A stretch of 64,000 nt of DNA, taken from NCBI RefSeq assembly GCF_001750285.1, contig NZ_MAMP01000024.1, positions 124,001 to 188,000 of the forward strand, read 5' to 3'. The DNA comes from Domibacillus iocasae (lineage in GTDB: Bacteria; Bacillota; Bacilli; Bacillales; Domibacillaceae). The position numbers and the translations under genes are program-made. A model generated the notes under the pieces. It saw only the letters and a program-made list of their open reading frames with translations. It ran no database searches and had not been told where the DNA came from. Of the stretch, positions 37,713 to 51,613 are shown in pieces (position 1 is the first letter of the stretch; each line of letters begins with the position of its first letter).

Positions 37713-37961
37713 TCATATTTGACGCTTTTCCTGCTCAATAAAAGATAGAACCTCTTCTTTTTCTTCAATCGGTTTCGTAAATCCAAGCTCCATCTTCATT
37801 CTTTCTGTTTCCAGCAAAAAATTTTCCTGCTTCAGCTTTTCCAATTCAATTTGTTCTTTAATAATTTTGTACTGAATTTTAGATTGTCCTCTCATATGAG
37901 CAGTCACAATGGCAACAATTGGGATAGAAAACACCATAATAACCGTGACGAATTCAGTCAT
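37713..37961 (-). CDS. Small membrane protein of unknown function (one TM helix plus coiled coil)
   Basis: An 82-residue protein I do not recognise. Residues 4-22 (FVTVIMVFSIPIVAIVTAH) form one transmembrane helix. Residues 30-62 are a charged coiled coil (IIKEQIELEKLKQENFLLE), followed by an acidic tail. The architecture recalls PspB-like envelope proteins, but I see no specific motif. It is divergent from rqcH and precedes remA, at the place where B. subtilis has yloB and yloC. The ATG is preceded by AAAAGAGGCGC. It is probably real, given the clean topology and the lack of an alternative gene in the gap. Confidence 0.7.
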   Translation of the reverse strand: MTEFVTVIMVFSIPIVAIVTAHMRGQSKIQYKIIKEQIELEKLKQENFLLETERMKMELGFTKPIEEKEEVLSFIEQEKRQI

Positions 37962-38105
37962 AATGCGCCTCTTTTCTTCATTAATTTATAAAAATAAGTA
38001 TACAGCAGTTTTTCTTCTTAAAAAAGCAATGTTCTTAAATTTACGAAAGCAGCATACACATGGTAAGATGAATAAATATGTTCGTATAAAAAGGGAGTAT
38101 GATTC

Positions 38106-39809
38106 ATGGCATTTGATGGATTATTTACAAAAGCAATGGTTGAAGAATTAAATGAAGCCCTCACAGGCGGGCGCGTGAATAAAATTCATCAGCCATATAA
38201 AAATGAAACAATTATGGTGATCCGGGCGCGCGGCAAAAATAATAAATTGCTCCTATCTGCCCATCCTTCTTATGCGCGGGTACAGCTGACTGAAACCGTG
38301 CAGGATAATCCGTCCGAGCCGCCGCTTTTTTGTATTATGATGCGAAAGCACTTAGACGGAGCCATTTTAGAGAATATCCGCCAGTTTGGCCTTGACCGGA
38401 CAATTGTATTCGAGTTTAAAGGGAAAAATGAAATTGGAGACATTTCCTATAAAGATCTGTACGTTGAGATTATGGGCCGTCATAGCAACATTCTGTTAGT
38501 CGATAAAGAAAAAGGGACCATCATTGACAGTATTAAGCATGTTCCTTCTTCTATGAATAGCTATCGGACCATTTTGCCCGGAGCAAAATATATGGAGCCA
38601 CCCGCACAGCATAAACAAAACCCATTAAGCGCAGATTCGGAACAAGTTACACATGCAGTTGACTTTAATGCCGGTAAAATTGCCAAGCAGCTGGTGTCTG
38701 CTTTTGAAGGTTTGTCACCGCTTATCAGCAATGAAATTGTCAGCCGTGCAGGTCTTGCTAACCGTGAAACAGTCCCTTCTGCCTTTCTACAGGTAATGGC
38801 TCCATTGTCAAATCGGGTGTATTCACCAATCATGATCGACAGCGGGGATAAAACATATTTTTATATGATCGACTTGCCTCACATTCAAGGTGAGCGGACG
38901 TATTTCGAAACGGTATCGTTGCTTCTTGATCGTTACTACTTCGGCAAGGCAGAGCGCGACCGTGTCCGTCAGCAGGCAAACGACCTCGAACGGTTAATTG
39001 GAAACGAACTTCAAAAAAATCGTTCTAAAATTCATAAGCTCGAACGTACGCTTGCAGAAGCGGAAAACGCTGGAGAATATCAGCGCCTCGGCGAACTGCT
39101 GACCGCGAATTTGTACACCGTAAAAAAAGGCATGAAAGAAATCGATGTCATTGATTATTATGATGAAAATGGTGCAACGGTAACGATTACGCTTGATCCT
39201 CAAAAAAATCCGGCGGATAATGCACAAAAATATTTCTCCCGTTATCAAAAAGCAAAACATGCTGTTATTGTTGTTCAGGAACAGATTGAAAAAACAAAAG
39301 ACGAGATTCGGTATTTTGAGGCCCTTTTGCAGCAGCTTGAATCAGCTTCGCCACGGGATATTGAAGAAATTCGTGAAGAACTGGCTGAGGAAGGCTATAT
39401 AAAAGCGCGGCATATAAAAAAGAAAAAGAAAGCAGCCGTCCCTGCGATCGAAGAATATGTATCAACAGATGGAACGGTTATTCACGCCGGCAAAAACAAT
39501 CGTCAAAATGATTATTTGACAAACAAGGTGGCCCGCCGAGATGATATTTGGCTTCACACGAAGGACATTCCCGGTTCACACGTTGTCATTCGTTCCGATG
39601 ATCCATCAGAAGAAACAATATTAGAAGCTGCCATGATCGCAGCGTATTACAGCAAAGCGAAAGATTCTTCTTCCGTGCCGGTTGACTACACGAAAGTCCG
39701 CTACGTAAAAAAACCGTCCGGCGCTAAACCCGGCTTTGTTATTTACGACAATCAGCATACCGTCTATGTAACGCCGGATGAAGGCCAAGTGATGGCTATG
39801 AAGAAATAA
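38106..39809 (+). CDS. rqcH: Ribosome quality-control factor RqcH (NFACT family)
   Basis: Binds stalled 50S subunits and adds C-terminal Ala tails (YloA; older annotations say fibronectin-binding protein). The NFACT-N domain begins MAFDGLFTKAMVEELNE. A long coiled coil (about residues 275-420) follows, then the NFACT-R domain with GKNNRQNDYLTNKVARRDD, WLHTKDIPGSHVVIR and YYSKAKDSSSVPVDYT. The 567-residue length is normal. Plus strand, with AAGGGAG 8 bases before the ATG. It converges on pyrE. Confidence 0.96.
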   Translation: MAFDGLFTKAMVEELNEALTGGRVNKIHQPYKNETIMVIRARGKNNKLLLSAHPSYARVQLTETVQDNPSEPPLFCIMMRKHLDGAILENIRQFGLDRTIVFEFKGKNEIGDISYKDLYVEIMGRHSNILLVDKEKGTIIDSIKHVPSSMNSYRTILPGAKYMEPPAQHKQNPLSADSEQVTHAVDFNAGKIAKQLVSAFEGLSPLISNEIVSRAGLANRETVPSAFLQVMAPLSNRVYSPIMIDSGDKTYFYMIDLPHIQGERTYFETVSLLLDRYYFGKAERDRVRQQANDLERLIGNELQKNRSKIHKLERTLAEAENAGEYQRLGELLTANLYTVKKGMKEIDVIDYYDENGATVTITLDPQKNPADNAQKYFSRYQKAKHAVIVVQEQIEKTKDEIRYFEALLQQLESASPRDIEEIREELAEEGYIKARHIKKKKKAAVPAIEEYVSTDGTVIHAGKNNRQNDYLTNKVARRDDIWLHTKDIPGSHVVIRSDDPSEETILEAAMIAAYYSKAKDSSSVPVDYTKVRYVKKPSGAKPGFVIYDNQHTVYVTPDEGQVMAMKK

Positions 39810-39846
39810 AAACAGCGGTGAGCTTGAGCTCACCGCTGTTTTTTCT
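39808..39846. terminator. Bidirectional terminator between rqcH and pyrE
   Basis: AACAGCGGTGAGC-TTGA-GCTCACCGCTGTT, a perfect long stem flanked by A and T runs, between the convergent rqcH and pyrE stops. Confidence 0.9.
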
Positions 39847-40473
39847 TTATTTCGCTCCCCATGCATCAGGGTTTTGCTTCCATTGTTTTAATGTTTCAAT
39901 GTCACTTGATTCCACATAATTCTTTTCAGCCGCCACTTCAATAAGTGCGTCGTAATCGCTCAGTGCGGCCGCATGTAAGTCCGCTTCTGATAGACGCGCA
40001 TCCCCTTTTGGCAGCCCATATGTAAAAATGACTGCTACTCCAAGCACATCACAGCCTGCCGCACGCAGAGCTTCTGCTGCAGTAATCGCACTGCCGCCTG
40101 TAGAGATCAAATCTTCAATGACAACTACTTTTGAACCCGGCTCGACTTTTCCTTCGATTTGATTGCCTTTTCCGTGTTCTTTCGCTTTTGAGCGGACGTA
40201 ACACATTGGCAGGTTCAATACATCAGATACCCAGGCTGCATGCGGAATACCCGCTGTCGCTGTACCGGCGATGATTTCTGCTTCCGGATACTGTTCTTTA
40301 ATAAGCTCCGCTAATCCCGCGGCAATTTTTTGACGTGTTTCGGGATACGACAGCGTTAAACGGTTGTCGCAGTAGATCGGTGATTTCATACCGGATGACC
40401 ATGTAAAAGGATCGTTAGGCTGCAAATACACGGCACGGATTTTTAATAATTCTTCTGCAATTTGTTTTTTCAT
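39847..40473 (-). CDS. pyrE: Orotate phosphoribosyltransferase
   Basis: Makes OMP from orotate and PRPP. The PRPP-binding loop [19 protein letters not shown] is at about residue 118; [17 protein letters not shown] is the catalytic loop with Lys and His. The 208-residue length is normal. It is last in the pyr operon, one base after pyrF, and closed by the shared terminator. Confidence 0.98.
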   Translation of the reverse strand: MKKQIAEELLKIRAVYLQPNDPFTWSSGMKSPIYCDNRLTLSYPETRQKIAAGLAELIKEQYPEAEIIAGTATAGIPHAAWVSDVLNLPMCYVRSKAKEHGKGNQIEGKVEPGSKVVVIEDLISTGGSAITAAEALRAAGCDVLGVAVIFTYGLPKGDARLSEADLHAAALSDYDALIEVAAEKNYVESSDIETLKQWKQNPDAWGAK

Positions 40474-40474
40474 T

Positions 40475-41184
40475 TTACGCTTGTCCTCCCCAGAGTGCTT
40501 TTACTTGATGATAGGCTGCAACCGGGTCTGCTGCTTTTGTAATCGGTCGGCCAACGACAATCATGGTTGAACCAATTTTGCGCGCTTCTGCCGGATCCGC
40601 AATGCGCTGCTGATCATCCGCATTGCCATCTTTTAAACGAATGCCTGGCGTTACTTTATAAAAATCTTCCCCGCATGCTTCGCGAATGGAGGCCGCTTCT
40701 AAAACGGAGCATACAACGCCGTCACAGCCGGCTTCTTTTGCCTTTTTCGCATAATGAAGAACTGATTCCTGAAGCGGGACAGAAATAAGCTGATCCGCGT
40801 GCATCGCCGCTTCAGACGTAGACGTTAGCTGGGTCACTGCCAGCAAAATGGGCCGTTTGCCGCCTTTAGCACCTGCATCTAATCCCGCGCGTGCTTTTTT
40901 CATCATCTCGACGCCGCCTGCGGCATGCACATTAATGATGTCTACATCAAGTGCTGCAAGACCTTTCATTGCCTGTCCGACCGTATTTGGAATGTCATGC
41001 AATTTCAAGTCAAGAAAGATACGGTGATTCATTTTTTTCAACTGTTCAATAATGAATGGGCCGTTTTGCAAATACAGTTCCATTCCCACTTTTACATATA
41101 GCTGCTCGTTTTGGAAAGGCACAAGAAATTGCTCGGCTTCCTTCCACGTGGGGAAATCGAGTGCAATAATCGGTTCTTTTTCCA

Positions 41185-41185
<1 letters not shown>
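40475..41185 (-). CDS. pyrF: Orotidine-5'-phosphate decarboxylase
   Basis: Converts OMP to UMP in a TIM barrel. The catalytic Lys/Asp cluster is in [16 protein letters not shown] (about residues 57-72). The phosphate-binding end has [17 protein letters not shown] and MIVVGRPI. The 236-residue length is normal. Its ATG overlaps the pyrD stop by one base. Confidence 0.98.
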
Positions 41186-42868
<1,683 letters not shown>

Positions 42869-42872
<4 letters not shown>

Positions 42873-45800
42873 GAATGGACCGCCTCCAATGCCGGGTTTG
42901 GCATTGCTTCTGCATTAAAGATCATCGATTCAAGCACTTCTAGAATCGCTGTTGCTGTATCTAATGACGTTAAGCATGGAATACCGTTTTCAACTGATTC
43001 ACGGCGGATACGGAAACCATCACGCGCCGGCTGTTTGCCTTTTGTCAGCGTATTAATGATGAATTGTGCCTCACCACCGCGGATGACATCAAGCATATCC
43101 GGACCTTTCGCGCCAATTTTCGCAACCGTCTGCACCGGTACACCTGTTTCACGAATCATGTTCGCCGTTCCATGCGTCGCAAGCAGCTGGAAGCCAATAT
43201 TATGGAAACGTTTTGCGATGACAAGCGCTTCGTCTTTATCTTTATCGGCAACTGTTAATAGAACGGCTCCTTTTGTCGGAATTTTCATCCCGGATGCGAC
43301 AAGCCCTTTGTAAAGTGCTTTTTCAACCGTTGAATCTTTCCCCATTACTTCACCCGTTGATTTCATTTCCGGGCCAAGCGTTGTATCCACGCGGCGCAAT
43401 TTCGCAAATGAGAAGACCGGCACTTTTACATATACGCCTTCTTTTTCAGGAACAAGTCCTGATTCGTAGCCCATGTCTTTTAATGACTGCCCCATAATTG
43501 CTTTTGTCGCAATATTTGCCATCGGCACGTTAGTAATTTTGCTTATGAACGGTACTGTACGGCTTGAACGAGGATTTACTTCAATTACAAACACTTCGCC
43601 TTTTGAAATAACGTATTGAATGTTCAACAGTCCGATAATATTCAAGCCTTTTGCAAGCTTTGTTGTATATTCAACAATCTTCGCTTTTTGGTCATCTGTT
43701 AATTTTTGCGGCGGATACACAGCAATTGAGTCGCCGGAATGCACACCCGCGCGTTCGATATGCTCCATGATGCCTGGAATAACTACATCGGTACCGTCTG
43801 AGATCGCATCAACTTCAATTTCTTTTCCTGTTAAATAACGGTCAATCAATACCGGGTGCTCTGGATTTACTTTTACGGCATTTTGCATATATTGAAGCAA
43901 TTCGGCTTCTTTATAAACGATTTCCATCGCGCGTCCACCAAGTACATATGAAGGGCGGACAAGAACCGGATAACCGATGCTGTTTGCAATATCGACAGCT
44001 GCTTCAACTGAGAAAGCTGTTCTGCCCAGGGGCTGCGGTACGTTAAGTTCCTGTAGCGCCTGTTCAAATTTGTCGCGGTTTTCTGCACGATCCACATCTT
44101 CAAGACTTGTGCCCAAAATTTTCACGCCATGTTCCACAAGCTTGGCAGCTAAGTTAATCGCTGTCTGCCCGCCAAATTGCACAACAACACCCTCTGGTTT
44201 TTCAAGGTCGATAATGTGCATAACATCTTCAATCGTTAACGGCTCGAAGTAAAGCTTGTCGGAAATACTGAAATCTGTCGAGACGGTTTCTGGGTTATTG
44301 TTGACGATAATTGCTTCGTATCCGGCTTCTTTTAACGCCCATACCGAATGAACCGTCGCATAGTCAAACTCAACGCCCTGTCCGATCCGGATCGGTCCTG
44401 ATCCTAAAACAACGACTGATTTACGGTCCGTGACAATCGATTCGTTTTCATCTTCATATGTTCCATAATAATATGGTGTTTCAGACTCAAATTCAGCTGC
44501 GCACGTGTCAACCGTTTTAAATACCGGTACAATGCCATTTTCTTTACGCCAGTCATAGACCTCTTTTTCTACTACACCCCATGATTTTGCCAATGTCTTA
44601 TCCGCAAAGCCAAGCTGTTTTGCTTTTTTTGCTGTTTCTTTATCGAATGGATTATTTTCCACTTCTTTTTCATGCTTCACGATGTTTTCAAACTTCTTCA
44701 AGAAAAACAAGTCGATTTGACTCCATTCATGAATCGTTTCAATCGTAATGCCGCGGCGCAATGCCTCGCCAAGATAAAATAACCGCTCATCGCCTGCTTT
44801 ACGAATTCTTTTTTCAAGGAAAGAATCGTCTTTATCAGCCAGCTCATCCAGTGACAGATGATACACGCCGCTTTCAAGTGAACGGACTGCTTTCAACATC
44901 GACTCTTCAAATGTACGGCCGATTGCCATGACTTCACCGGTTGCTTTCATTTGCGTACCGAGTGTACGGTTCGCGTGCTCAAATTTATCAAACGGCCAGC
45001 GTGGAATTTTCGACACGATGTAGTCAAGGGCCGGCTCAAAGCAAGCATATGTTTTGCCAGTGACAGGATTCATCATCTCGTCCAGCGTCAATCCGACAGC
45101 AATTTTCGCCGCCAGCTTCGCAATTGGGTAACCAGTCGCTTTCGATGCAAGAGCTGATGAGCGGCTGACACGCGGATTTACTTCGATAATGTAGTACTGG
45201 AAGCTGTATGGATCAAGTGCAAGCTGAACGTTACAGCCGCCTTCAATACCAAGTGCACGAATAATTTTCAGCGATGTGTTCCGCAGCATTTGATATTCAC
45301 GGTCTGTTAACGTCTGGCTTGGAGCCACCACGATAGAGTCTCCGGTATGAACACCAACCGGATCGATATTTTCCATATTACAAACAACGATCGCATTGTC
45401 ATTGGAGTCACGCATGACTTCGTATTCAATTTCTTTGAAACCGGCAATGCTTTTCTCGAGAAGACATTGAGTAACCGGACTTTGTTTTAAGCCGTTTGTG
45501 ACAGTTTCAATCAGCTCTTCTTCGTTCTCGCAAATCCCGCCGCCTGTTCCGCCAAGTGTGTAGGCAGGACGCACAATGACCGGATAGCCAATTCGCTCAA
45601 CAAATGCATACGCTTCTTCCAGCGTATGAATAATATCACTGTCGGGTACAGGCTCATTTAAGTCGTTCATTAGTGTACGGAACAGGTCACGGTCTTCCGC
45701 CTGCTCAATCGCTGAAAGTTTTGTGCCAAGTACTTGTACGCTGTACTCGTCTAATACACCCGCATTGGCAAGCTCAACCGCCATGTTTAAGCCTGTTTGT

Positions 45801-46075
45801 CCGCCGAGTGTCGGCAAAATGGCATCCGGACGTTCTTTTTGAATAATCCGGCGCACAAATTCAAGTGTAATTGGTTCAATATAAACAGCATCAGCAATTT
45901 CTGTGTCCGTCATAATCGTTGCCGGGTTCGAGTTTACAAGGATGACCCGGTACCCTTCCTCTTTCAAAGCCAGACACGCTTGTGTGCCTGCGTAGTCAAA
46001 TTCTGCCGCCTGCCCGATGACGATCGGGCCGGAGCCGATTACAAGTATACTTTTAATGTCTGTACGTTTAGGCAT
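42869..46075 (-). CDS. carB: Carbamoyl-phosphate synthase large subunit (pyrimidine)
   Basis: Makes carbamoyl phosphate from bicarbonate, ammonia and two ATP. Two homologous halves are visible: [20 protein letters not shown] at the start and [19 protein letters not shown] at about residue 553. Each has its ATP-grasp with EVNPR, and a C-terminal allosteric domain closes the protein. The 1068-residue length is normal. Placement in the pyr operon makes this the pyrAB-type gene. It overlaps carA by 8 bases. Confidence 0.98.
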
Positions 46076-47159
46076 GTTGTGTCTCCTTTGCAGCGTGTGA
46101 TTTCATTAAGTCAATAAAGCGGTCAAATAAAATATTGTCGTCTTCCGGTCCCGGTGAAGCCTCCGGATGGTATTGAACGGTGAAAGCCGGGTGTGTTTTA
46201 TGCGCAAGCCCTTCAACGGTACCATCGTTTAATGCCACATGTGTTATTTTTAAATCGGTGTTGGCAATCGATTCTTCACTGACTGAGAAGCCATGGTTTT
46301 GTGAAGTGATCGCAGTCCGGCCTGTTTCCAAATCTTTTACTGGATGATTTGAGCCACGATGCCCGAATTTCAGCTTAAATGTATCAGCTCCTGAAGCAAG
46401 CGCAAACAGCTGGTGGCCAAGGCAGATGCCAAAAAGCGGTACTTGGCCGATCAGTGTCTTGATCGTCTCAATGGCATGCGGTACGTCCTTTGGATTTCCC
46501 GGACCATTTGTCAGCATAATGCCATCTGGCTTAAACTGCATAATTTCTTCAGCTGTTATATTGTGCGGCACAACGACAACGTCGCAATTACGATTATTTA
46601 ATTCACGCAAAATTCCGTGCTTCATGCCGAAATCGATTAGAACAACCCGGAAGCCACGCCCAGGGCTTGGATAAGCAGATTTCGTTGATACTTGAGCTAC
46701 CTGGTCATTCGGCAAAACCGTCGCCTGAAGGCGGTGAATAACGTCTTCTGTATTGGCATCCGCTGATACAATTGCGCCTTTTAACGCACCGTGCTGGCGG
46801 ATAATGCGTGTCAGTTTCCGCGTATCCACACCCGAAATCGCCGGAATGTCTTTCATTTTTAAATATTCATCGATTGAAAATTCACTTCTAAAGTTTGACG
46901 GAAAGTCAGCTGCTTCTTTTACAACAAGTGCTTTTATAGCGGGCTGAATAGTTTCAAAGTCATCGCGGTTAACGCCATAGTTTCCGATAAGCGGATATGT
47001 AAATGTGACAATTTGTCCGCAGTATGATGGGTCCGATAACGTTTCTTGATAACCTGTCATTCCTGTAGTAAATACGACTTCTCCTGTTACATCCTTTGTG
47101 CTGCCAAATCCTTCACCGATAAATACTGTACCGTCTTCTAAAATGAGCTGTTTTTTCAT
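46068..47159 (-). CDS. carA: Carbamoyl-phosphate synthase small subunit (pyrimidine)
   Basis: Glutaminase subunit (pyrAA type). The class I amidotransferase triad is visible: nucleophile Cys in [13 protein letters not shown] (about residue 240) and His/Glu in [13 protein letters not shown]. The start at 47159 gives [13 protein letters not shown], the family start, and overlaps the pyrC stop (ATGA). Total 363 residues, normal. Confidence 0.98.
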   Translation of the reverse strand: MKKQLILEDGTVFIGEGFGSTKDVTGEVVFTTGMTGYQETLSDPSYCGQIVTFTYPLIGNYGVNRDDFETIQPAIKALVVKEAADFPSNFRSEFSIDEYLKMKDIPAISGVDTRKLTRIIRQHGALKGAIVSADANTEDVIHRLQATVLPNDQVAQVSTKSAYPSPGRGFRVVLIDFGMKHGILRELNNRNCDVVVVPHNITAEEIMQFKPDGIMLTNGPGNPKDVPHAIETIKTLIGQVPLFGICLGHQLFALASGADTFKLKFGHRGSNHPVKDLETGRTAITSQNHGFSVSEESIANTDLKITHVALNDGTVEGLAHKTHPAFTVQYHPEASPGPEDDNILFDRFIDLMKSHAAKETQHA

Positions 47160-48442
47160 TCGTTGATCGTTCCTTCCTTCCATACTAGATTTCCTTCAAA
47201 AAATGTTGCAGCCGGCCAGCCGGAAAGCGTACGGCCTTTAAATGGTGTGTTTTTTCCTTTTGACAAAAACGTCTCCGGATCTACTTCTTTTTCTGTTTCA
47301 AGGTCAATAATTGTAATGTCGGCATTAACGCCTACTTCAAGGCGGCCGTATGGCAAGTTAAACGTGGAAGCCGGTTTAATCGTCATCCAGTCAACAAGCT
47401 GTTTTAACGTTATCACGCCTTTTTTGACAAGCTCTGTATACAAAAGTGGAAAAGCTGTTTCAAATCCCGTAATGCCGAATGGTGCTTTTTGGATACCTGC
47501 TGCTTTTTCTTCGGCTGTATGAGGTGCATGATCGGTCGCAATAAAGTCCATGGTTCCGTCAAGCAGTCCCTCAATGAGCGCGGCCTTATCTTCTGCTCCG
47601 CGCAGTGGCGGATTCATTTTGAAATTCGGATCCTGACCCGGGATATCGAGATCAGTCAATACAAGATGATGAGGCGAGACTTCCCCCGTTACGCGTATTC
47701 CGGCTTTTTTTGCATCACGGATGACACGGACTGATTCTTTTGTGCTCACATGGCAGACGTGATAGTGGCAGCCGGCGTTTTCAGCAAGCAAAGCATCCCG
47801 CGCAATTTGAACGGATTCACAGATAGATGGAATGCCTGGTATGCCTTCACGCTGTGAGTACTCTCCTTCGTGTACGGCACCTCCGTAAATTAAGCTGTTG
47901 TCTTCACAATGAGCGACAATGGCCATATCAACGGCTGCAGCTTTTTTCATCGCCGCGTGCATCATGCCGGCTTCTTGAATGCCAACACCATCATCCGTGA
48001 ACGCAAATGCATTATTTTCTTTTAGCGAATCAAAGTTAACAAGCTCTTTTCCTGCTTGACGAATAGTGATTGACGCATACGGAAGCACACGGATGTACGC
48101 TTTTTCTTCAATCAGCTTATTTACTTTTTGAAGATTCTCTTCTGTATCCGGTACAGGACGTGTATTTGGCATCGCGGCAATCGTTGTGAATCCGCCTTTG
48201 GCCGCCGCCTTTGTTCCGGTATCAATGGTTTCTTTATGTTCACCGCCCGGCTCGCGTAAATGAACATGTAAATCAACCAGTCCTGGTGCAACAAGCTTGC
48301 CGCCTGCATCGATTGTTTTTTCATCATTTGCTGTGAGAGAATCACCGATTTCGATAATTTTCCCGTCTTTAATACGGATATCTGCTTTCACTAGTTCTCC
48401 ACTTTCATTTAAAACTTGTCCATTTTTAATTAACCAATTCAT
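47156..48442 (-). CDS. pyrC: Dihydroorotase
   Basis: Zinc hydrolase that closes carbamoyl-aspartate to dihydroorotate. Metal ligands are in [11 protein letters not shown] (about residue 58), [11 protein letters not shown] and the [12 protein letters not shown] segment. The catalytic Asp is in ATDHAPHT. The start at 48442 ([13 protein letters not shown]) has AGGGGAG at about 9 bases. Total 428 residues. It overlaps the pyrB 3' end by 17 bases. Confidence 0.98.
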   Translation of the reverse strand: MNWLIKNGQVLNESGELVKADIRIKDGKIIEIGDSLTANDEKTIDAGGKLVAPGLVDLHVHLREPGGEHKETIDTGTKAAAKGGFTTIAAMPNTRPVPDTEENLQKVNKLIEEKAYIRVLPYASITIRQAGKELVNFDSLKENNAFAFTDDGVGIQEAGMMHAAMKKAAAVDMAIVAHCEDNSLIYGGAVHEGEYSQREGIPGIPSICESVQIARDALLAENAGCHYHVCHVSTKESVRVIRDAKKAGIRVTGEVSPHHLVLTDLDIPGQDPNFKMNPPLRGAEDKAALIEGLLDGTMDFIATDHAPHTAEEKAAGIQKAPFGITGFETAFPLLYTELVKKGVITLKQLVDWMTIKPASTFNLPYGRLEVGVNADITIIDLETEKEVDPETFLSKGKNTPFKGRTLSGWPAATFFEGNLVWKEGTINE

Positions 48443-49337
48443 TTGCCAATCTCCCCTCAAGCACTTCTTTTAGGACTGCCATACGGACATAAACGCCATT
48501 TTCCATTTGTTTAAATATACGTGATCGTTCGCATTCGACCAGACTGTCGGCAATTTCCGCATCACGGTTTACCGGTGCCGGGTGCATAATAATGCTCTTT
48601 CGCTTCATCCGGCTTTCCCGTTCTTCTGTTAGACCGTATCGGACATGATATTCTTCTTTTGTCATAGACGATGCTACTTGATGACGTTCATGCTGGATGC
48701 GGAGAAGCATAAGCACGTCCACCCGTTCAACAAGATCGTCTATTTTAACAAACCCGCTTGACTCTAAAAAGTCATCTTCAAACCATTCAGGAGGTCCGGA
48801 AAACTTTACATCAGCACCGAGTCTTCTCAGCGCTTCGGCATTGGAGCGGGCTACCCGGCTGTGCCGGATATCTCCGACAATGCCAATTTTCAATCCCTCA
48901 AACGTGCCAAACTCCTGTTGAATTGTCAGAAGATCGAGTAAACATTGTGTCGGGTGCTGGCCGCAGCCGTCACCTGCATTAATAACCGGTATATCAATAT
49001 GCCCGACTAACTCATCATAATAGGCATCTTCTTCGTGGCGTACAACGACCGCATTGACACCAATCGCTTCGAGCGTCCGAACCGTATCGTATAATGTTTC
49101 CCCTTTTAAGACACTTGAGCTGCCAACATCAAACGGTATGACCTCCAAGCCAAGCTTTCGCTCCGCCATTTCAAAGCTTGTTTTTGTCCGTGTGCTTGCT
49201 TCAAAAAATAAATTGGCAACATAGTGCTTTTCATCTGGTGTCCAAACTTCACCTTCCGCAAATTTTTGTGCCTGCATTAATATTAACAAAATTTCATCTT
49301 TATGCAAATCCCTAATTGAAACTAAATTTTTCATCAT
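48426..49337 (-). CDS. pyrB: Aspartate carbamoyltransferase, catalytic chain
   Basis: Condenses carbamoyl phosphate and aspartate. The carbamoyl-phosphate site is [15 protein letters not shown] (about residues 49-63) and [12 protein letters not shown] is the second signature. The 303-residue length is normal and there is no regulatory chain gene, as in Bacillus. Two ATG codons are adjacent; the first (49337) is 9 bases from GGAGG. It follows a PyrR-type attenuator directly. Confidence 0.98.
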   Translation of the reverse strand: MMKNLVSIRDLHKDEILLILMQAQKFAEGEVWTPDEKHYVANLFFEASTRTKTSFEMAERKLGLEVIPFDVGSSSVLKGETLYDTVRTLEAIGVNAVVVRHEEDAYYDELVGHIDIPVINAGDGCGQHPTQCLLDLLTIQQEFGTFEGLKIGIVGDIRHSRVARSNAEALRRLGADVKFSGPPEWFEDDFLESSGFVKIDDLVERVDVLMLLRIQHERHQVASSMTKEEYHVRYGLTEERESRMKRKSIIMHPAPVNRDAEIADSLVECERSRIFKQMENGVYVRMAVLKEVLEGRLANELVN

Positions 49338-49360
49338 CGATTTCCGCCTCCGTTTTCATA

Positions 49361-49510
49361 AAAAAAACACCCCGAAATCCAGGGTGTTTTCTCGTTCCAC
49401 AGCATAACGAAGCTGTACTGCACATAGGTGCAGACCGATTTCACCCTTAAATGCCTCTCGTGCATTTTTAAAAGGTTGTCAATGTTCATAAAGCCTCTCA
49501 GGACTTTTTA
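49361..49510 (-). promoter_or_regulatory. PyrR-responsive attenuator between pyrR and pyrB
   Basis: The leader contains AGTCCTGAGAGGCTT (49491-49505), which fits the PyrR-binding loop consensus. It ends in the terminator AACACCC / GGGTGTT followed by a T run (49361-49390). UMP-bound PyrR would favour termination before pyrB. The mechanism is known from B. subtilis; the match is by eye. Confidence 0.8.
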
Positions 49511-49524
49511 CTAACATTTATTCT

Positions 49525-50190
<666 letters not shown>

Positions 50191-50195
50191 CATTC

Positions 50196-50224
50196 AGTTT
50201 ACCGGTAACATCGATAAATGTCAA
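50196..50224 (-). promoter_or_regulatory. Consensus SigA promoter of the pyr operon
   Basis: Minus-strand -35 TTGACA (50219-50224), 17 bp, -10 TAAACT (50196-50201). The -35 overlaps the rluD stop codon (50221-50223). Confidence 0.85.
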
Positions 50225-51132
50225 ATCTTTTTCCTTAACTCATCCAGCAAATCATTAAATTCTTTCGGTGCGGGTGCTTCAAATTCCATATATTCGTTTG
50301 TCCGAGGGTGAATAAATCCAAGTACACCGGCATGCAGCGCCTGTCCGTCTATATTGAGTGTTTTTCGAGGTCCATACTTCGGATCGCCGGCAAGCGGATA
50401 CCCGATGTATTTCATATGCACCCGAATCTGGTGTGTTCGCCCTGTCTCTAATTCACACTCAACAAAAGTAAAGTCGTTAAAACGCTCCAATACGTGGAAA
50501 TGTGTCACAGCCACTTTCCCATGATCGACGATCCCCATTTTTTGACGGTCTTTTGTATCACGGCCGATCGGTGCGTCAATCGTGCCGAAATCATGAGAAA
50601 TCACACCGTGAACGATCGCTTTATATTTGCGGGTAACTGATTTTTCAACAAGCTGGTTCACAAGTTTTTCATGGGCCATATCATTTTTAGCGACCATTAA
50701 CAGTCCGGATGTATCCTTATCAATCCGGTGCACAATACCGGGACGCATAACCCCATTAATACCGGATAAATCTTTGCAATGGTACATAAGGCCGTTAACG
50801 AGTGTTCCACTTGTATGTCCGGGTGCCGGATGCACAACCATTCCCCTGGGCTTATTAACGACAATGACATCTTCATCTTCGTAATAAATATCCAGCTGTA
50901 GATTTTCTGCTTCAATATCCAACTCTTCCGGATCCGGGATGTCGATTGTTACTTCATCACCGGCTGCGGCTTTGTAATTCGCCTTGACTGATTTACCATT
51001 GACAAGAACACGCCCTTCCTTCAGCCACTCCTGCACTTGCGAGCGGGAATATTGCTCATCCTGCGTGGCAGCAATTTTATCAATTCGGCCCCCGGTTTCT
51101 TCTTCGCTTACTGTAAAGTGTAATTGTTTCAT
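50221..51132 (-). CDS. rluD: RluD-family pseudouridine synthase (YlyB)
   Basis: Modifies uridines in 23S rRNA or related RNA; the exact target cannot be read from sequence. An N-terminal S4 domain (about residues 10-70) is followed by the catalytic domain with GIVHRIDKDTSGLLMVAKN, whose Asp is catalytic. The C-terminus has GRTHQIRVHMKYIGYPLAGD. The 303-residue length is normal. It lies one base after lspA, the usual lspA-ylyB order of Bacillus. Confidence 0.93.
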   Translation of the reverse strand: MKQLHFTVSEEETGGRIDKIAATQDEQYSRSQVQEWLKEGRVLVNGKSVKANYKAAAGDEVTIDIPDPEELDIEAENLQLDIYYEDEDVIVVNKPRGMVVHPAPGHTSGTLVNGLMYHCKDLSGINGVMRPGIVHRIDKDTSGLLMVAKNDMAHEKLVNQLVEKSVTRKYKAIVHGVISHDFGTIDAPIGRDTKDRQKMGIVDHGKVAVTHFHVLERFNDFTFVECELETGRTHQIRVHMKYIGYPLAGDPKYGPRKTLNIDGQALHAGVLGFIHPRTNEYMEFEAPAPKEFNDLLDELRKKI

Positions 51133-51133
51133 T

Positions 51134-51595
51134 TTATGCCTTCTTTCCTTTTCGATCTTCTATAAACATAGCAATAAATAATAAAATGACGCCAATAGTC
51201 AATGCGGCATCTGCGATATTAAAAATAGGGAAACGGTAGCCAAAAATAAACGTCTGCACGAAATCAACGACCTCACCGCGAAACAGCCGGTCAATAAAGT
51301 TTCCGATGGCGCCGCCAAGCAAGACAGCCAAAGATACTTTCATTAACGGCTTCCCTTTTGCTTCTTTTTGCATGAAATAAATAATCCCAACTACTACAAC
51401 AGCTGTAATGATGTAAAAAAGCCAAAACTGCCCTTCAAGCATTCCCCAAGCCGCGCCTCTATTACGATGAGACGTAATATGAAGAAGGTTTTCAATGACC
51501 GGCACACTTTCGCCTATCTCCATGGACTTGACAATAAGCCATTTGGTCCATTGATCCAGCAAGATGACAAGCAGTGTCAATACGTAGTAATACAT
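51134..51595 (-). CDS. lspA: Lipoprotein signal peptidase
   Basis: Membrane aspartic protease that cleaves prolipoprotein signal peptides. The start at 51595 ([15 protein letters not shown]) gives 153 residues, the family size; the longer frame reads backwards through the ileS terminator. Four transmembrane helices are visible. Conserved boxes are [28 protein letters not shown] (one catalytic Asp) and [11 protein letters not shown] (second Asp). The ATG follows GGAGGG. Confidence 0.97.
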   Translation of the reverse strand: MYYYVLTLLVILLDQWTKWLIVKSMEIGESVPVIENLLHITSHRNRGAAWGMLEGQFWLFYIITAVVVVGIIYFMQKEAKGKPLMKVSLAVLLGGAIGNFIDRLFRGEVVDFVQTFIFGYRFPIFNIADAALTIGVILLFIAMFIEDRKGKKA

Positions 51596-51613
51596 ATTTT
51601 CCCTCCAACGATG

